From positions 177,919-241,918 of the forward strand of contig JAVJRN010000075.1 in the NCBI GenBank assembly GCA_040218415.1: a stretch of DNA of 64,000 nt, given 5' to 3'. The DNA is from JAVJRN01 sp040218415 (lineage in GTDB: Bacteria; Bacteroidota; Bacteroidia; Cytophagales; Cyclobacteriaceae). Each line of letters opens with the position of its first letter. The stretch's first letter is position 1. The notes under the pieces were generated by a model. It was not told where the DNA came from, ran no database searches, and was given only the letters and a program-made list of their open reading frames with translations. The translations under genes were made by a program, and so were the position numbers. Below are positions 40,310 to 51,200 of the stretch, one piece after another.

Positions 40310-42601
40310 TTTCTTCTTATTAAGAGGACTGGTTTTTAATAAAATGGTCGCAATACCAGCTTCCGATTTTACTGGATTGGTGCCTATAAGTTCTCCGCCA
40401 TTGGTGGTGAAAGTGACGAGAGCGTCACTGTCAGGGATGAGGTTGCCGTTGGCATCTACGATTTTGGCATAAACGAAAACTAAATCATCTTCGGTGGTAG
40501 AAATGGGCGTGTTTGAGAGGTCTACTTCAAGCATGATTTTATTGGCAGAACCAGGTGTGGCTACTAGGTCTTGCGCCATCTGCTGATCATTGATATATCC
40601 AATCGCTTTTAGCTCGCCTTTCTGGAATTTTTTCAAATCAAATTGGAATGTTGGAAAATCAAGCTGATCGTTGTAGCTATTTCTTGTGGCCAGTTTTCGT
40701 TCGATGAGTTTACCGTTCAGATATAAGCCTACCTCTTCGCAGTTGCTATAAACGGTGATGTTTGCTGGCGAGTCTTCTGTCCAATTGGTGGCGATTTTAA
40801 CCATGGGTCCTATGGCGTTTTCTAGGTTTAAAGTGTCAAAAGGAGGTCGCTGACTTTGATAGAAATAATAAGCGAACTTAGGAATCCGAAAAATATCGCT
40901 GATTCCTGAGGCTTCCAAGTCATTGGCATAGCCTCGATTATAGTCAAACATGAGCCAGTTGGCATCACCGATCGTGTTTGGTCCTTTTCTGTTACTATTT
41001 GCGGCTTCTTGAAAGTTTAGTGCTTGTTGTAAAAGTCGTTTTTCTCCATGCGCCCGAAGTTGCCTGCTGGTACGCTCTTCTTCTTTCAACCCTTCATAAG
41101 CCGCTTGATTAAAGCCTGCATTGTGGGCGTAATATTCCCAATCGCCATATTCGGCAATGAATAGCGGCCGATTATCGGTGCGATATTTTATCCAATAATC
41201 AGGCGCTCGCCCATGCTGGCGAGCGGGAATATATAAGTCGAAGGCATCATGGTCGATCCAGCCAGCACTGTACGTATCCTCAAAAGGCAATTCCTCTTTT
41301 AATATCTTGTTTGCTTCCACCATGTAAGCGTCGGTCATGGGAGACTCATTGAGTGAAACTTCCCAAAAGACTACTGAAGGATGGTTACGGTCGCGCCGAA
41401 CCATGTCACGAATATCTTGGTAGGAGTTTTTGAGGAACTCCGGATCATCACTGTAATATTGCCAACCTGGAATGGCATTCATTACCAAGATACCAAGCTC
41501 ATCGCATGCTTCTAAAAATGAAACATCTTGCGGATAGTGTGAAAGTCTTACAAAGTCAAAGCCCGCTTGTTTTATTTTGATCGCATCTCTACGATTGGCA
41601 TTCTTAGAGATGGCATAACCCACATAAGGATATTCCTGATGTCTATTTGTACCTCGGAAATACTGTTTTTCGCCATTGAGAAAAAACTCCTTTTGCGTGA
41701 GTTCAATACTTCTAACCCCAATTTTTTCTACTTCCGTCTGTACAATTTGATTCTCTACCATCAACGAAGTTGACAGTTCATAAAGGTGCGCATTTTCCGT
41801 TGACCAAAGCGCTGGATTTTGTATGGTTAAGTCCAGAGTAATTGTTTGGTGTGAATTTGGAGCGATAGAAGAAGGCTCGGAATTGAAGGTAAGGACTTGA
41901 CCTGATTTTGCTTTCAGCTCTGCTTTGATCGATACGTTTTTGGCAGCCTCGTTTTTATTCGCAATATGCACTTGCAAAAATCCTTTTGCTGCTTTCTCGC
42001 TGACCTCATCAAAGTGTATGAGCGTACCTCCACCTGCTGGAACTTTCGCTTCTATGGGATTCGTGATATGGACTTTATCGAGCTTTTTCAAATTTACTGC
42101 TCGGTAAATGCCGCCATAAAAATTGAAATCAAGACCGGAAAGTGATTTTCCCGGGGGAATCGTAGCATTATCCTCATTGTTTACAACCACCAATAATGTA
42201 TTGTCTTTATCAAAGACCAATTGATCCGTGATATCCACAACAAAAGGTAAATACCCACCTTGATGTTTGGTTAAAAATTGGTCATTAAGATAGACACTCG
42301 CTTCATGCATGACACCCTCGAATTCAATTTGATAAATCTTCGAAGGGTCATCGACGGAGATGATTTTTTTATAAGACAAATAACCCTGCCATTGGTCATT
42401 AACTACCAAAGGCTCAATGACAGGTGTATGGGGGATATTCACCTTTAGCCATTCACTGGTATCATTCATGCGAACCATCCAATCATTATTCAATGAATGA
42501 GTAGACCGAGTCACTGCATTGGTTTTTTTAGTAGCTGATTGATTACAACTTCCAAGGAGTAGTATAGCTGCCAAAAGGCTTACAATTTTTATGTGTCCCA
42601 T
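40256..42601 (-). CDS. GH2 beta-galactosidase-like lipoprotein
   Basis: 781 residues from the ATG at 42601, which gives a clean lipoprotein signal (MGHIKIVSLLAAILLLGSC); an in-frame ATG at 42628 only adds nine residues. Domains: GH2 sugar-binding jelly roll (about 30-180, 'GYLSYKKIISVDD'), Ig-like (about 185-295), TIM barrel (about 300-570, 'FFLNGEKQYFRGTNRHQEYP'), a DUF4982-like region (about 590-670) and a Big-type Ig domain ('FVYAKIVDANGNLIPDSDALVTF') at the end. E419 (SLNES) and E484 (IAEYGD) would be acid/base and nucleophile. It differs from the 6064 enzyme in size and architecture and likely acts on oligosaccharides made by the GH53 enzymes. It is divergent from the galactan PUL and its 3' end is inside the 59-bp repeat. 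Confidence 0.9.
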   Translation of the reverse strand: MGHIKIVSLLAAILLLGSCNQSATKKTNAVTRSTHSLNNDWMVRMNDTSEWLKVNIPHTPVIEPLVVNDQWQGYLSYKKIISVDDPSKIYQIEFEGVMHEASVYLNDQFLTKHQGGYLPFVVDITDQLVFDKDNTLLVVVNNEDNATIPPGKSLSGLDFNFYGGIYRAVNLKKLDKVHITNPIEAKVPAGGGTLIHFDEVSEKAAKGFLQVHIANKNEAAKNVSIKAELKAKSGQVLTFNSEPSSIAPNSHQTITLDLTIQNPALWSTENAHLYELSTSLMVENQIVQTEVEKIGVRSIELTQKEFFLNGEKQYFRGTNRHQEYPYVGYAISKNANRRDAIKIKQAGFDFVRLSHYPQDVSFLEACDELGILVMNAIPGWQYYSDDPEFLKNSYQDIRDMVRRDRNHPSVVFWEVSLNESPMTDAYMVEANKILKEELPFEDTYSAGWIDHDAFDLYIPARQHGRAPDYWIKYRTDNRPLFIAEYGDWEYYAHNAGFNQAAYEGLKEEERTSRQLRAHGEKRLLQQALNFQEAANSNRKGPNTIGDANWLMFDYNRGYANDLEASGISDIFRIPKFAYYFYQSQRPPFDTLNLENAIGPMVKIATNWTEDSPANITVYSNCEEVGLYLNGKLIERKLATRNSYNDQLDFPTFQFDLKKFQKGELKAIGYINDQQMAQDLVATPGSANKIMLEVDLSNTPISTTEDDLVFVYAKIVDANGNLIPDSDALVTFTTNGGELIGTNPVKSEAGIATILLKTSPLNKKKYTITSKTADLVSNTLNF

Positions 42602-42908
42602 ATCTTGCAAATGTCCGCAACCTTTCAACTTTTCAAGGTTGACATTTTAGCCCAATAGGGTGGGAATTTTCGTTTTTGTTTAAACTGCAGTTTTTTACGA
42701 GAAATTGATCTGAGTAGGATTGTTGCGTCTTTAAGCTGGTAAATCACTAAAGATTGATTTTTTGATGATTTAGCCCATTGGTGAAAAAATACACCTCATT
42801 TGATGAATTTTTAGGAATTGTGACATCTCACTTAATTCCAGCTTTGTATTCAGCAAAAAGGCAGTCCTCATCCTTCATGGGGTTTGAACTTTAGATACAA
42901 AACGAAAA
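42602..42908. promoter_or_regulatory. Divergent promoter region between GH2 and galactan PUL
   Basis: 307 bp without a gene. It holds a perfect 7-bp inverted repeat CAACCTT (42618-42624) / AAGGTTG (42635-42641) close to the GH2 start. TTG at 42818-42820 and CAGCTTTG at 42839-42846 are roughly spaced like the Bacteroidota -33 (TTTG) and -7 (TAnnTTTG) elements for the lipoprotein gene. The promoter call is tentative; HTCS binding sites could also lie here. Confidence 0.35.
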
Positions 42909-44102
42909 TTGAAAATGATGAAAATGAAAAATTTACAAAAGAATTGGAATAGGATTGGATTTGGTTTGGTCCTGAGCGCCTTGGTATTGATCGTCTCGTG
43001 TACTGAAGACGAAACAATGGAAACAGTTTACGCAGAACCTACGATTGAAATAATATCACCTACAGATTTAAGTAATTTGGAAGCTTTGGTAGCAAGCCCA
43101 ATATCCTTTACTATTAAAGTAGATGCGGAAGCAGGGTTGAGTAGTGTCAGCTTAAACGGGAATAATATTAAAACGTATTCGCAGGGAGAACTCACGGATA
43201 CATTTGAACATGAATATGTGCCCGGTGAAAACGGAACAATCACGCTGGACTTTGTGGTAGAAGATGCACAAGGAACATCATCAGCTAACCTTAGCCTTAA
43301 TCTTGAGGCGGTGGGTGATTTCGGATTTCTTCTTGCCGATTTTGGTGGAGACCCAGGATCTAGTACTACGCTTTCTACCATAGACCCAGATCATTGGGAT
43401 GGAACACGAGCGATTACCACTTTTGCAGTGAATGGAAATCTTACAAGTAGTGCGACTTACGAGAATGTTGGAAGTCAGTTTACCATGACCACTGGAGCAA
43501 CTAATCCAGACCCTGAAGCTCCGTTGGTATACTCAGGTAAAACGATGAAAGTGGTTAAAAATCCTGCTGAGTGGGGAACTGCTGGCTGGTCACACATTAT
43601 GTTTGATTTTGGAACGTTGATGGACCAAGCTACTGTAGAAGCACTTCCTCAATTGAATGCCGAACAAACCGGATTGACGGCAGGTACCAAATTCGTGGAA
43701 ATTGATGTTTTCTATGAAGACACTGAAGCGGTTCCGTTTGCGAGTATGGTTGGCGATGATGTTGTGATCGGCGATAATCCAGCGTTTGGGTCTGACAAAA
43801 CGAAAGGTTATTCATTTTTCCTTATGCTTACCAAGCATGAAGACCACCGACTCAACCCTGATGGCGCAGGAATGTATATTGGTTATGAAGAATATATCAC
43901 AGAAGCCAATACTTGGATCACGCTACGTTTCGATGAGCTTTACTTAGAAAGTGTGGGTAACTTCTTTGGGTCTGGAAATGAAAATGCCGCCACCTCAGAT
44001 GTGATTGATGGAGTGAAAATAGTTGCTGGTGGAGGCTATGGTGATGGTCAATCTGAAAACGCCATTTACTTCAGGAATCTTCGTATTGTTGATGCTGATT
44101 AA
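42909..44102 (+). CDS. Surface lipoprotein of galactan PUL, probable glycan-binding protein
   Basis: 397 residues. A lipoprotein signal has its lipobox at C31 ('LVLIVSC'). An N-terminal Ig-like/PKD-like domain (about 40-130, 'PTIEIISPTDLSNLEALVASPISFTIKV', 'GENGTITLDFVVEDAQGTSS') precedes a large beta-rich domain (about 135-397) containing 'LLADFGGDPGS', 'WDGTRAITTFAVNG' and 'IYFRNLRIVD', which looks like a carbohydrate-binding jelly roll. No named family was recognised and no catalytic motif is visible. Position in front of the HTCS regulator and SusC/D suggests a SusE/F-like surface glycan-binding protein. It has its own terminator. Confidence 0.78.
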   Translation: MKMMKMKNLQKNWNRIGFGLVLSALVLIVSCTEDETMETVYAEPTIEIISPTDLSNLEALVASPISFTIKVDAEAGLSSVSLNGNNIKTYSQGELTDTFEHEYVPGENGTITLDFVVEDAQGTSSANLSLNLEAVGDFGFLLADFGGDPGSSTTLSTIDPDHWDGTRAITTFAVNGNLTSSATYENVGSQFTMTTGATNPDPEAPLVYSGKTMKVVKNPAEWGTAGWSHIMFDFGTLMDQATVEALPQLNAEQTGLTAGTKFVEIDVFYEDTEAVPFASMVGDDVVIGDNPAFGSDKTKGYSFFLMLTKHEDHRLNPDGAGMYIGYEEYITEANTWITLRFDELYLESVGNFFGSGNENAATSDVIDGVKIVAGGGYGDGQSENAIYFRNLRIVDAD

Positions 44103-44136
44103 AATTTTTTGAGTCCTCATTATTGTTTGTAAATTG

Positions 44137-44159
44137 AAAAGACCCGCAAGGGTCTTTTT
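44137..44159 (+). terminator. Terminator after the surface lipoprotein gene
   Basis: AAAAGACCC (44137-44145) and GGGTCTTTT (44150-44158) with a GCAA tetraloop, then T. It is only 14 bp before the HTCS start. Confidence 0.88.
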
Positions 44160-44172
44160 GCAATTTTAGGTT

Positions 44173-47100
44173 ATGAGAAAATATGTATTTATACTCATTT
44201 TATGTAGTGCCTACAACATCTTCGGGCAGGCATCTAAGCGCTTTTATGCGATTGGTACGGCTGATGGGCTGTCTAGCGGCTCCATTACCTCGGTGGTTCA
44301 GGATAAAACCGGATTTATCTGGATTGGCACCAAAAATGGCCTTAATAGATACGATGGGCATGATTTTATAACCTACAACACTTCCAATTCCGCGCTAAGC
44401 TCCAACGATATTTCCTCTCTTTTTATTGACAGTAGCCAAAGGTTCTGGCTCGGAACCACAGGCGGGGGATTATATATTTTGGACAATGAGCAGATTAATA
44501 CCTCAGGCACAGATTTCTCATCTATAGGTCAAATAATTATCCAAATTTCCGAACCAATTCCTGGGGTTATCATGGTTGTTTCTGAAAGAGGGTTATTCAA
44601 AATTTCGACTAAGAATGACTCAAGTTTTGAATTTGTAAAGGTCTTAGATAAATCTTGGTTTCCTCATTATCTCGAATATGCACATCATAGCTATTGGTTA
44701 GGCTCTCAGCAAGGGGAGCTGTTTCAGTTTAACGAATCTTTCGAGCTATTAGAAACCTATTCAATAACCAACGATAAGTCAATCGGAAATATCATTTTTG
44801 ATATTTATTCTGTCACACAAGATTCAATCTTGGTAGGCACCAAAAACGATGGTCTCTTACTTTTAGATAGAGTCCAAAAGACCTTCAATAGTGCAGGAAT
44901 TGAAAAAACAATTGTTAGAGACATCTACCTAGATTCTGATGGAATACTTTGGATTGCCACGGATGGAAAGGGCCTGTATAGCGGAGGCTTGCAAAATGGT
45001 TTTCAACGACATGAGCATATTTCAGGAAGCAATATTTCCATAGTGAGCAATGCCATTTATAAGATTTTTGAGGACAATATGCGCAATTTGTGGCTCGGGA
45101 CTGCATGGAATGGAATCAGTGTAATCGATCAAAAAACCAAAGAATATGATTTTTATTACAGTGATTTTTTAGGAGAAGAAGCCAGCGGCGTGCTTAGCAT
45201 TTTCGCCAAACAAAATAGGTTATTTTTTGGGGCAGATGGGAGTGGATTGCACGCCTATCAGAATAAGTCCAATTTGAAGATACCAAGAGATAGCTATGTT
45301 CAAATGATCAAAGAATTGGACGATGATTTTTACTGGATTGGCACTTTCAATAACGGGCTTTATCGGGTCAATGACAATCGCACCTACAATTATCAGGTGC
45401 GATCCAATGATCATTCGATTAGCTACAACGACGTGCGAGATGTCGTGGCTTTGGGGGACAAAAAATATCTTGTAGCGACCTGGGGAGGTGGTCTCAATTG
45501 GTTTGATGCGGAGAAAGAGATTTTCAATACTTTGTCTAACGCTGATAGTCTCCAACCTGATCCGATTAACGTAGTAAAGCTTGAAGAATTAGGAGTAAAA
45601 ATATGGGTGAGTACTTTTGGTGAAGGGTTATTCTCCTTTCATAAATTAAGCGGAGAGCTTAAAAGAGCACTTATTGAACCTAAAAACATTGTTTCTCTGG
45701 AAGCTTTGGAATCCACTTTATACATAGGTACTTGGGACAAAGGACTTTTCGCCATGGATACGAGCACCCTTCAAGTGACCCAAGTGACCAATGCTGTTTT
45801 GAGTAATAATGAAACAATCGTTTCCCTATTAAATGATGAAAATGGAGGTCTTTGGATCGCCACCAAAACCGGAATCTTTCACAAAGATCCCAGTGGGAAC
45901 ATTCAACAAATCCCTCAGCTTAAAGGAGAATATCATATCAATGCGAATACTCGAGATGAGGAAGGCACCTTCTATTTTGGAAATACAGCCGGAGTAGTCT
46001 CTTTCCAAATGTCAATCCTCGATCAGCAAGTGGATACATTGAACATTGAAATGTTGGGCGTTTCTTTATTTAATCAAGAAATAGATCATACATCAGAACT
46101 GTGGTCCGGTGAGGATCTGCTTTTAGCTCATGATCAAAACACCCTCACTTTTGATTATGCAGGGCTAAGTTTTCCGGCCTCTGCGGCTATCAATTATGAG
46201 CTGAAACTAACCCCTCTCCATAGTGATTGGATTCAGATGGGTGCTCAGCGTTCAGTCACTTTTGCAAACCTGACAGATGGTGCTTATCAGTTGGAAATTC
46301 GCTCTAAACAAAAGGACTCTGAAGTCTTGGTTTTTGATTTTATCATCCTAAAACCTTGGTGGCGGAGAGGATGGGCTTTGCTATTATTTATCACGGCATT
46401 CAGTTTATTACTTTATCAGTTTCAGCGCTACACTACCACTTGGGAAAAGCTTAAAGGGAACCTTCGTATCGAAAAATTGACACGAGAAAAAGAGGTGGAA
46501 ATTAGTCGAATTAAGCAAAAGTTTTTTGTTAATATTTCGCATGAGATCAGAACTCCACTAACCCTCATTATCGGGGAGTTGGAAAATCTGGCGAATCGAA
46601 CGGCAGGGGATAAGCAAGTTTCCAGTGCCTTGCGTAAAGTAAGGTCCAATGCGAACCACATGACCCAACTTATCAATGAATTACTAGATTTTCGAAAACT
46701 TGACGCTGAAGGCATGAAACTGAATGTGGCAGAAGGCAACATTGTCAAGTTCGTCAAAGAGATATATCTGTCATTTCAAAACAAAGCTGAGTCCTTGGGC
46801 ATCACTTTTAATTTTGATAGTAAAAGCGAAAAGGTTCAACTCTGGTACGATCGAGACCAGTCCGAGAAAGTTTTTTATAATCTCCTTTCCAATGCTTTCA
46901 AGTATACAGAGGCCGGTGGAAAAATTTCTGTTTTTGTGGAAGAGGACGATCAGTATGTATTTATCAAGGTTTTGGATACAGGAAGGGGTATTTCGAGTGA
47001 ACAAGTCGACTATGTATTTGATCGTTTTTATCAAAGCGACAATAGACATAAGCTCGAAGGTTTTGGTATTGGGTTGTCGATAGTGAGGGATGTAGTACAG

Positions 47101-48054
47101 CTCCATGGAGGGGAAGTTGGTTTAGAAAGCGTGGAAGGAAAAGGGTCCACATTTACGGTGAAGCTGCTCAAGGGTCATGCTCACTTCAATCCGGCCTTCA
47201 TCATGGCTGATTTTGTGGATAGTGAGACAGTGAGTTACTATAAAACTGATACCGCTTTTATGGAGGAGGAAATAGAAATGCCTCCGAGCGACGTGACGCT
47301 TTTGATAGTCGAGGACAATGAGGGAATTAGAGATTTTATAGTGGAGGCCATTGGTACTGGATACCAAATTATGACTGCTTCAAACGGCTCTGAGGCTTTG
47401 TCCATGATGCAACAAGAACTGCCAGATATTATCATTACCGATGTAATGATGCCTGTCATGGATGGTATTACCTTTTTAACAAAAGTAAAGGGCGATAGAA
47501 ATACAAGCCATATTCCGGTGATTGTACTCACTGCTCGAACGGGTCTGATTTACAAAAAGGAAGGTTTTGATATTGGCGCAGACGATTATATCACCAAGCC
47601 ATTCAACACACTGCTGCTCAAGACACGCTTGAAAAATCTCTTGAAAAATCAAGAGCGATTACGCAATAGGATTAGAAACGAATACCTACTCAAGCCCAAG
47701 GATCTTGACATTAATTCTCCAGACGAACAGTTTCTTGCAGATCTTTCTAAAATAGTCGATGATCACATTGGTGACTCGGAGTTGAGTGCAGATTTTATTG
47801 CCAAAAAACTCGGAATGAGCCACTCGGTGATCTACAAAAAACTCAAAGCCCTCACTGGACTGAAACTCGTGGAGTTTGTGAGAGATTATCGGCTTACCCG
47901 TGCGACGAAGCTACTGACGGAATTTGGATTTTCTATAGCTGATACCTGCTACAAGGTGGGCTTCAATGACCGAAAGTATTTTTCTCAAGTATTTAAGAAG
48001 AAATACGACCAAACACCGACGGATTATATTAAAAACCATTCCAAGTCTTCTTAA
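44173..48054 (+). CDS. Hybrid two-component system regulator (HTCS) of the galactan PUL
   Basis: 1293 residues, all HTCS parts in one chain. A signal peptide is followed by a periplasmic two-bladed sensor of Reg_prop repeats ('FIWIGTKNGLNRYDGHDF', 'ILWIATDGKGLYSG', 'GLWIATKTGIF'; about 25-630) and a Y_Y_Y domain (about 640-725). One membrane helix (about 733-750) leads to HisKA with phospho-acceptor H790 ('NISHEIRTPLTLIIGE') and HATPase ('NAFKYTEAGG', 'DTGRGIS', 'GFGIGLSIV'; about 895-1010). The receiver has D1090 ('DIIITDVMMPVMDG') and the chain ends with an AraC-type HTH (about 1185-1285). It should sense a galactan oligosaccharide in the periplasm and activate the susC/D-GH53 operon directly downstream. 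Confidence 0.96.
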   Translation: MRKYVFILILCSAYNIFGQASKRFYAIGTADGLSSGSITSVVQDKTGFIWIGTKNGLNRYDGHDFITYNTSNSALSSNDISSLFIDSSQRFWLGTTGGGLYILDNEQINTSGTDFSSIGQIIIQISEPIPGVIMVVSERGLFKISTKNDSSFEFVKVLDKSWFPHYLEYAHHSYWLGSQQGELFQFNESFELLETYSITNDKSIGNIIFDIYSVTQDSILVGTKNDGLLLLDRVQKTFNSAGIEKTIVRDIYLDSDGILWIATDGKGLYSGGLQNGFQRHEHISGSNISIVSNAIYKIFEDNMRNLWLGTAWNGISVIDQKTKEYDFYYSDFLGEEASGVLSIFAKQNRLFFGADGSGLHAYQNKSNLKIPRDSYVQMIKELDDDFYWIGTFNNGLYRVNDNRTYNYQVRSNDHSISYNDVRDVVALGDKKYLVATWGGGLNWFDAEKEIFNTLSNADSLQPDPINVVKLEELGVKIWVSTFGEGLFSFHKLSGELKRALIEPKNIVSLEALESTLYIGTWDKGLFAMDTSTLQVTQVTNAVLSNNETIVSLLNDENGGLWIATKTGIFHKDPSGNIQQIPQLKGEYHINANTRDEEGTFYFGNTAGVVSFQMSILDQQVDTLNIEMLGVSLFNQEIDHTSELWSGEDLLLAHDQNTLTFDYAGLSFPASAAINYELKLTPLHSDWIQMGAQRSVTFANLTDGAYQLEIRSKQKDSEVLVFDFIILKPWWRRGWALLLFITAFSLLLYQFQRYTTTWEKLKGNLRIEKLTREKEVEISRIKQKFFVNISHEIRTPLTLIIGELENLANRTAGDKQVSSALRKVRSNANHMTQLINELLDFRKLDAEGMKLNVAEGNIVKFVKEIYLSFQNKAESLGITFNFDSKSEKVQLWYDRDQSEKVFYNLLSNAFKYTEAGGKISVFVEEDDQYVFIKVLDTGRGISSEQVDYVFDRFYQSDNRHKLEGFGIGLSIVRDVVQLHGGEVGLESVEGKGSTFTVKLLKGHAHFNPAFIMADFVDSETVSYYKTDTAFMEEEIEMPPSDVTLLIVEDNEGIRDFIVEAIGTGYQIMTASNGSEALSMMQQELPDIIITDVMMPVMDGITFLTKVKGDRNTSHIPVIVLTARTGLIYKKEGFDIGADDYITKPFNTLLLKTRLKNLLKNQERLRNRIRNEYLLKPKDLDINSPDEQFLADLSKIVDDHIGDSELSADFIAKKLGMSHSVIYKKLKALTGLKLVEFVRDYRLTRATKLLTEFGFSIADTCYKVGFNDRKYFSQVFKKKYDQTPTDYIKNHSKSS

Positions 48055-48143
48055 AACGAGTTTTTACCTCTCTTCTACAGAAAATCTACACCTTGTTTTG
48101 CTAGCATAATTGTCATCTTTGACCATATCAAAATGGATAATCC

Positions 48144-48236
48144 ATGAAAAAAATTACAATCAAAATGACATTGACAGGAATAGCGCTCATCTGCTTATTC
48201 TCTATCTTGATGTTAATAATGACCAACTACGTATGA
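48144..48236 (+). CDS. Possible 30-residue hydrophobic leader peptide coupled to susC
   Basis: ATG at 48144, TGA at 48234-48236. The peptide (MKKITIKMTLTGIALICLFS… then …NYV) has a basic start and one long hydrophobic segment, like a signal or membrane anchor. Its stop overlaps the preferred susC start as ATGA. It could be a translational coupling leader, a relic of an older susC 5' end, or chance. Confidence 0.35.
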   Translation: MKKITIKMTLTGIALICLFSILMLIMTNYV

Positions 48237-51200
48237 ACAGCCAGTTGAGTATTTTTAAATTTTTCCGATGCGATAATCGGTTCATTTCAATTTTCCGTAA
48301 AGTATCTTTTTTACTACTGATTTTTGTTTCAATAAAAGGCTATTCTCAAAGTGAGATTAAGGGAAAAGTCGTGGACTCAAGTGATGGATCGCCATTGCCA
48401 GGAGCTACTGTTTTAATTCCAGAAACAGGCAAAGGAACCGTCACGGATATAGATGGTAATTTTACTTTGAGTGCTGCCGAGGGGACAAAAATTGTGGTGA
48501 GCTTTATTGGTTATTCAAACACCGAAATAACCATCGGGTCAGAAAGTACCCTTAATATTTCGCTAGACATGGATATTGAGTCGTTGGCGGAAGTAGTTGT
48601 TGTAGGATACGGAACCAAACGTAAAAGTGATATCACAGGATCTGTAGCTTCCATTAGGAAGGCAGATATGAACCCTGGACCGATTGTGTCAGCAAGTAAT
48701 TTGTTGCAAAATACGGCTCCCGGTGTGGTGCTTACGCAATCCAGCGCACAGCCAGGCGGAGGTTTCGATGTGAAGATTAGAGGGGCTTCATCCGTGCTAG
48801 GCGCCAATGGTCCACTTTATGTTATCGACGGATTTCCTGTGACCAGTGACAATGTGCAGCCTGGATCTTCTTCCCGTCATCGCTCTTCGCCTCCAAGAAA
48901 TCCGCTCAACGGAATCAATCCTCAAGATATCGTCTCTATAGAAATTCTGAAAGATGCGTCTGCCACAGCCATTTATGGAGCCAGAGGAGCGAATGGTGTC
49001 GTTTTGATTACGACCAAAAGAGGAGGTTCGAAAAAACTAGCTTTGGACTATAGTTCTTCTTTTAGTATTCAAAATTTAGATCGAGAATACGACATGTTGA
49101 ATGCCAGTGAGTTTGCCAAGGTTTCCAATGAAGTTTTTCTCAGAAAAAACCCCGAAGGCGATCCCATTTACTCGGCAGCTCAAATCAACAATGCAGGAGA
49201 AGGGACACAATGGATTGATGAAATAACGAGACTAGGCACTATCCACCAGCAGCAGATATCTGGGAGTGGCGGCAACCAAAATTTGAAATATTATATTTCT
49301 GGTAATTATTTCCAACACCGAGGAATAGCCGATGTGTCAGAGCTAGAAAGGCTTGGTGGTAGAGCTAACATTGACTATTCCAAGGGTAAGTTTAAGACTG
49401 GCATCAGCGTATTACTTTCACAAACTAAAGATAGACAAGTTCCTTTTGGCGCCAATTCTGGAGGAGCTGAGTTCGGCGGATTGTTTGACAATACGAGGAA
49501 CTGGTCACCGCTATTGTCTGTGCGAGATGAGAATGGTGATTTTTCGGTACATCCCGTTAGAAGCTTAATACCTAATCCGGTTTCTTTGCTAGCCATTGAT
49601 GATCAAACAAATACCAACAGATTACTTGGAACTGCTTTCGTGGAATATGAAATTTTGGAAGGCTTAAAAGCTAAAATCAATTTTGGTAGAGATCAGTCTC
49701 ATTCAGCGCGTGAAGCCCTGGTTCCTTTGTCGGTCATCCGAGGTGAACAAGCCAATGGCGAAGGAGAAGTGGGAGAGATCGATAGTTGGAGTACTTTATC
49801 GGAATTTACGTTATCCTATGAAAAATCTTTACCCAATAATAGTCGATTGACGCTATTGGGGGGAACGACTTTTCAGCAGTTTGATGTGGAAGGTGTGTCT
49901 AGTTTTTTTGTCAATTTTGCCGATCAGTCCACAGATTTCTCACAGATCACCAATGCCGATACACTGAGTACTGTTCCATTTAAGGAACGCTCGCGACTCT
50001 TTTCCTATTTGGCTAGAGTGAACTATTCCATCAATGATCGCTATTTGTTTACCTTCAGTTTCAGAGCAGATGGTTCTACCAAGTTCGGCCCTAATAATAA
50101 GTGGGGATATTTTCCTTCAGGAGCTATCGCATGGAAAATTCATAATGAAGATTTCTTTAATTCTTCCTTCATCGAAGAGCTTAAGCTGAGAGCCAGTTTT
50201 GGCCAAATAGGAAACCAAGAAATAGGTAATAAAAGGTCACAGTCGCTTTACAATGTCACTCGAAGAACGGTCATCGGCGGACAACCCATACAAGGACTAG
50301 CAGCTTTGCGGCCTGATAACCCAGATCTAAGATGGGAAACGACCACACAGCTCAATTTAGGAATTGATTTTGCGATTTTCAACAGTCGAATTTTCGGATC
50401 TTTTGATGTCTATGAGAAGACAACAACGGACGTCCTGCTTGATTTCCAGCTTCCAGGAACGGCTGGGTTTGATGCTGTGACTGTGAATGCTGGGAGCATC
50501 ACAAATCGAGGAATGGAATTTTCCCTAACCTCAAAAAACATGGTTGGCGCCTTTGAATGGACTTCTTCTTTAAATCTGGGATTTAATAAAAATCAATGGA
50601 AAGATCGTGCTGGGTTTTACCCTGAAGGAAGGCTCATTGCGGTAGAGAACGGCCCTTTAGGAGGGGTTTATGGTTACCGTGTGATTGGCTTATTTCAAAC
50701 AGAGGCAGAAATAGCCAGTAGTCCTAATCAGGAGGCGGTCGCGATACCACAGCCAGGCACTTTCAAGTATGAAGATGCTAACGGTGATGGTGTAATCACG
50801 CCTGAAGATCGTGTGCTTTTAGGTAATTATGATCCAGATATGACCTTTGGGGTGAATAACACCTTTAGTTATAAAAACTTTGACCTCAACTTCTTCTTTC
50901 AAGGGTCGATCGGACGCGAGAAAATGAATTTTACCAGAGCTTATCTTGAAGATGTCGACGACATCACAGAGGGCTTCAACAAGTCCAGCGCCGTGAAGAA
51001 CAGATGGACACCCAATAATCCATCAGGAACAGTGCCTGGATCTGATGGTATTCTGGGAGGTTTTGCCAATAATAGTGAGTACATCGAAGATGCTTCTTTC
51101 GTGAGATTACGAAATATTACGTTAGGCTATACTTTCTCAGAAGTTCGTAAGATTTCAAATTTGAGAGTGTATGCTGATGTGCAGAATTTGATTACCATCA

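Noticed and set aside
48110..48232. N-terminal extension of the galactan-locus SusC
   Set aside because: Polar, no signal-peptide character; the ATG at 48233 gives a more plausible export signal.
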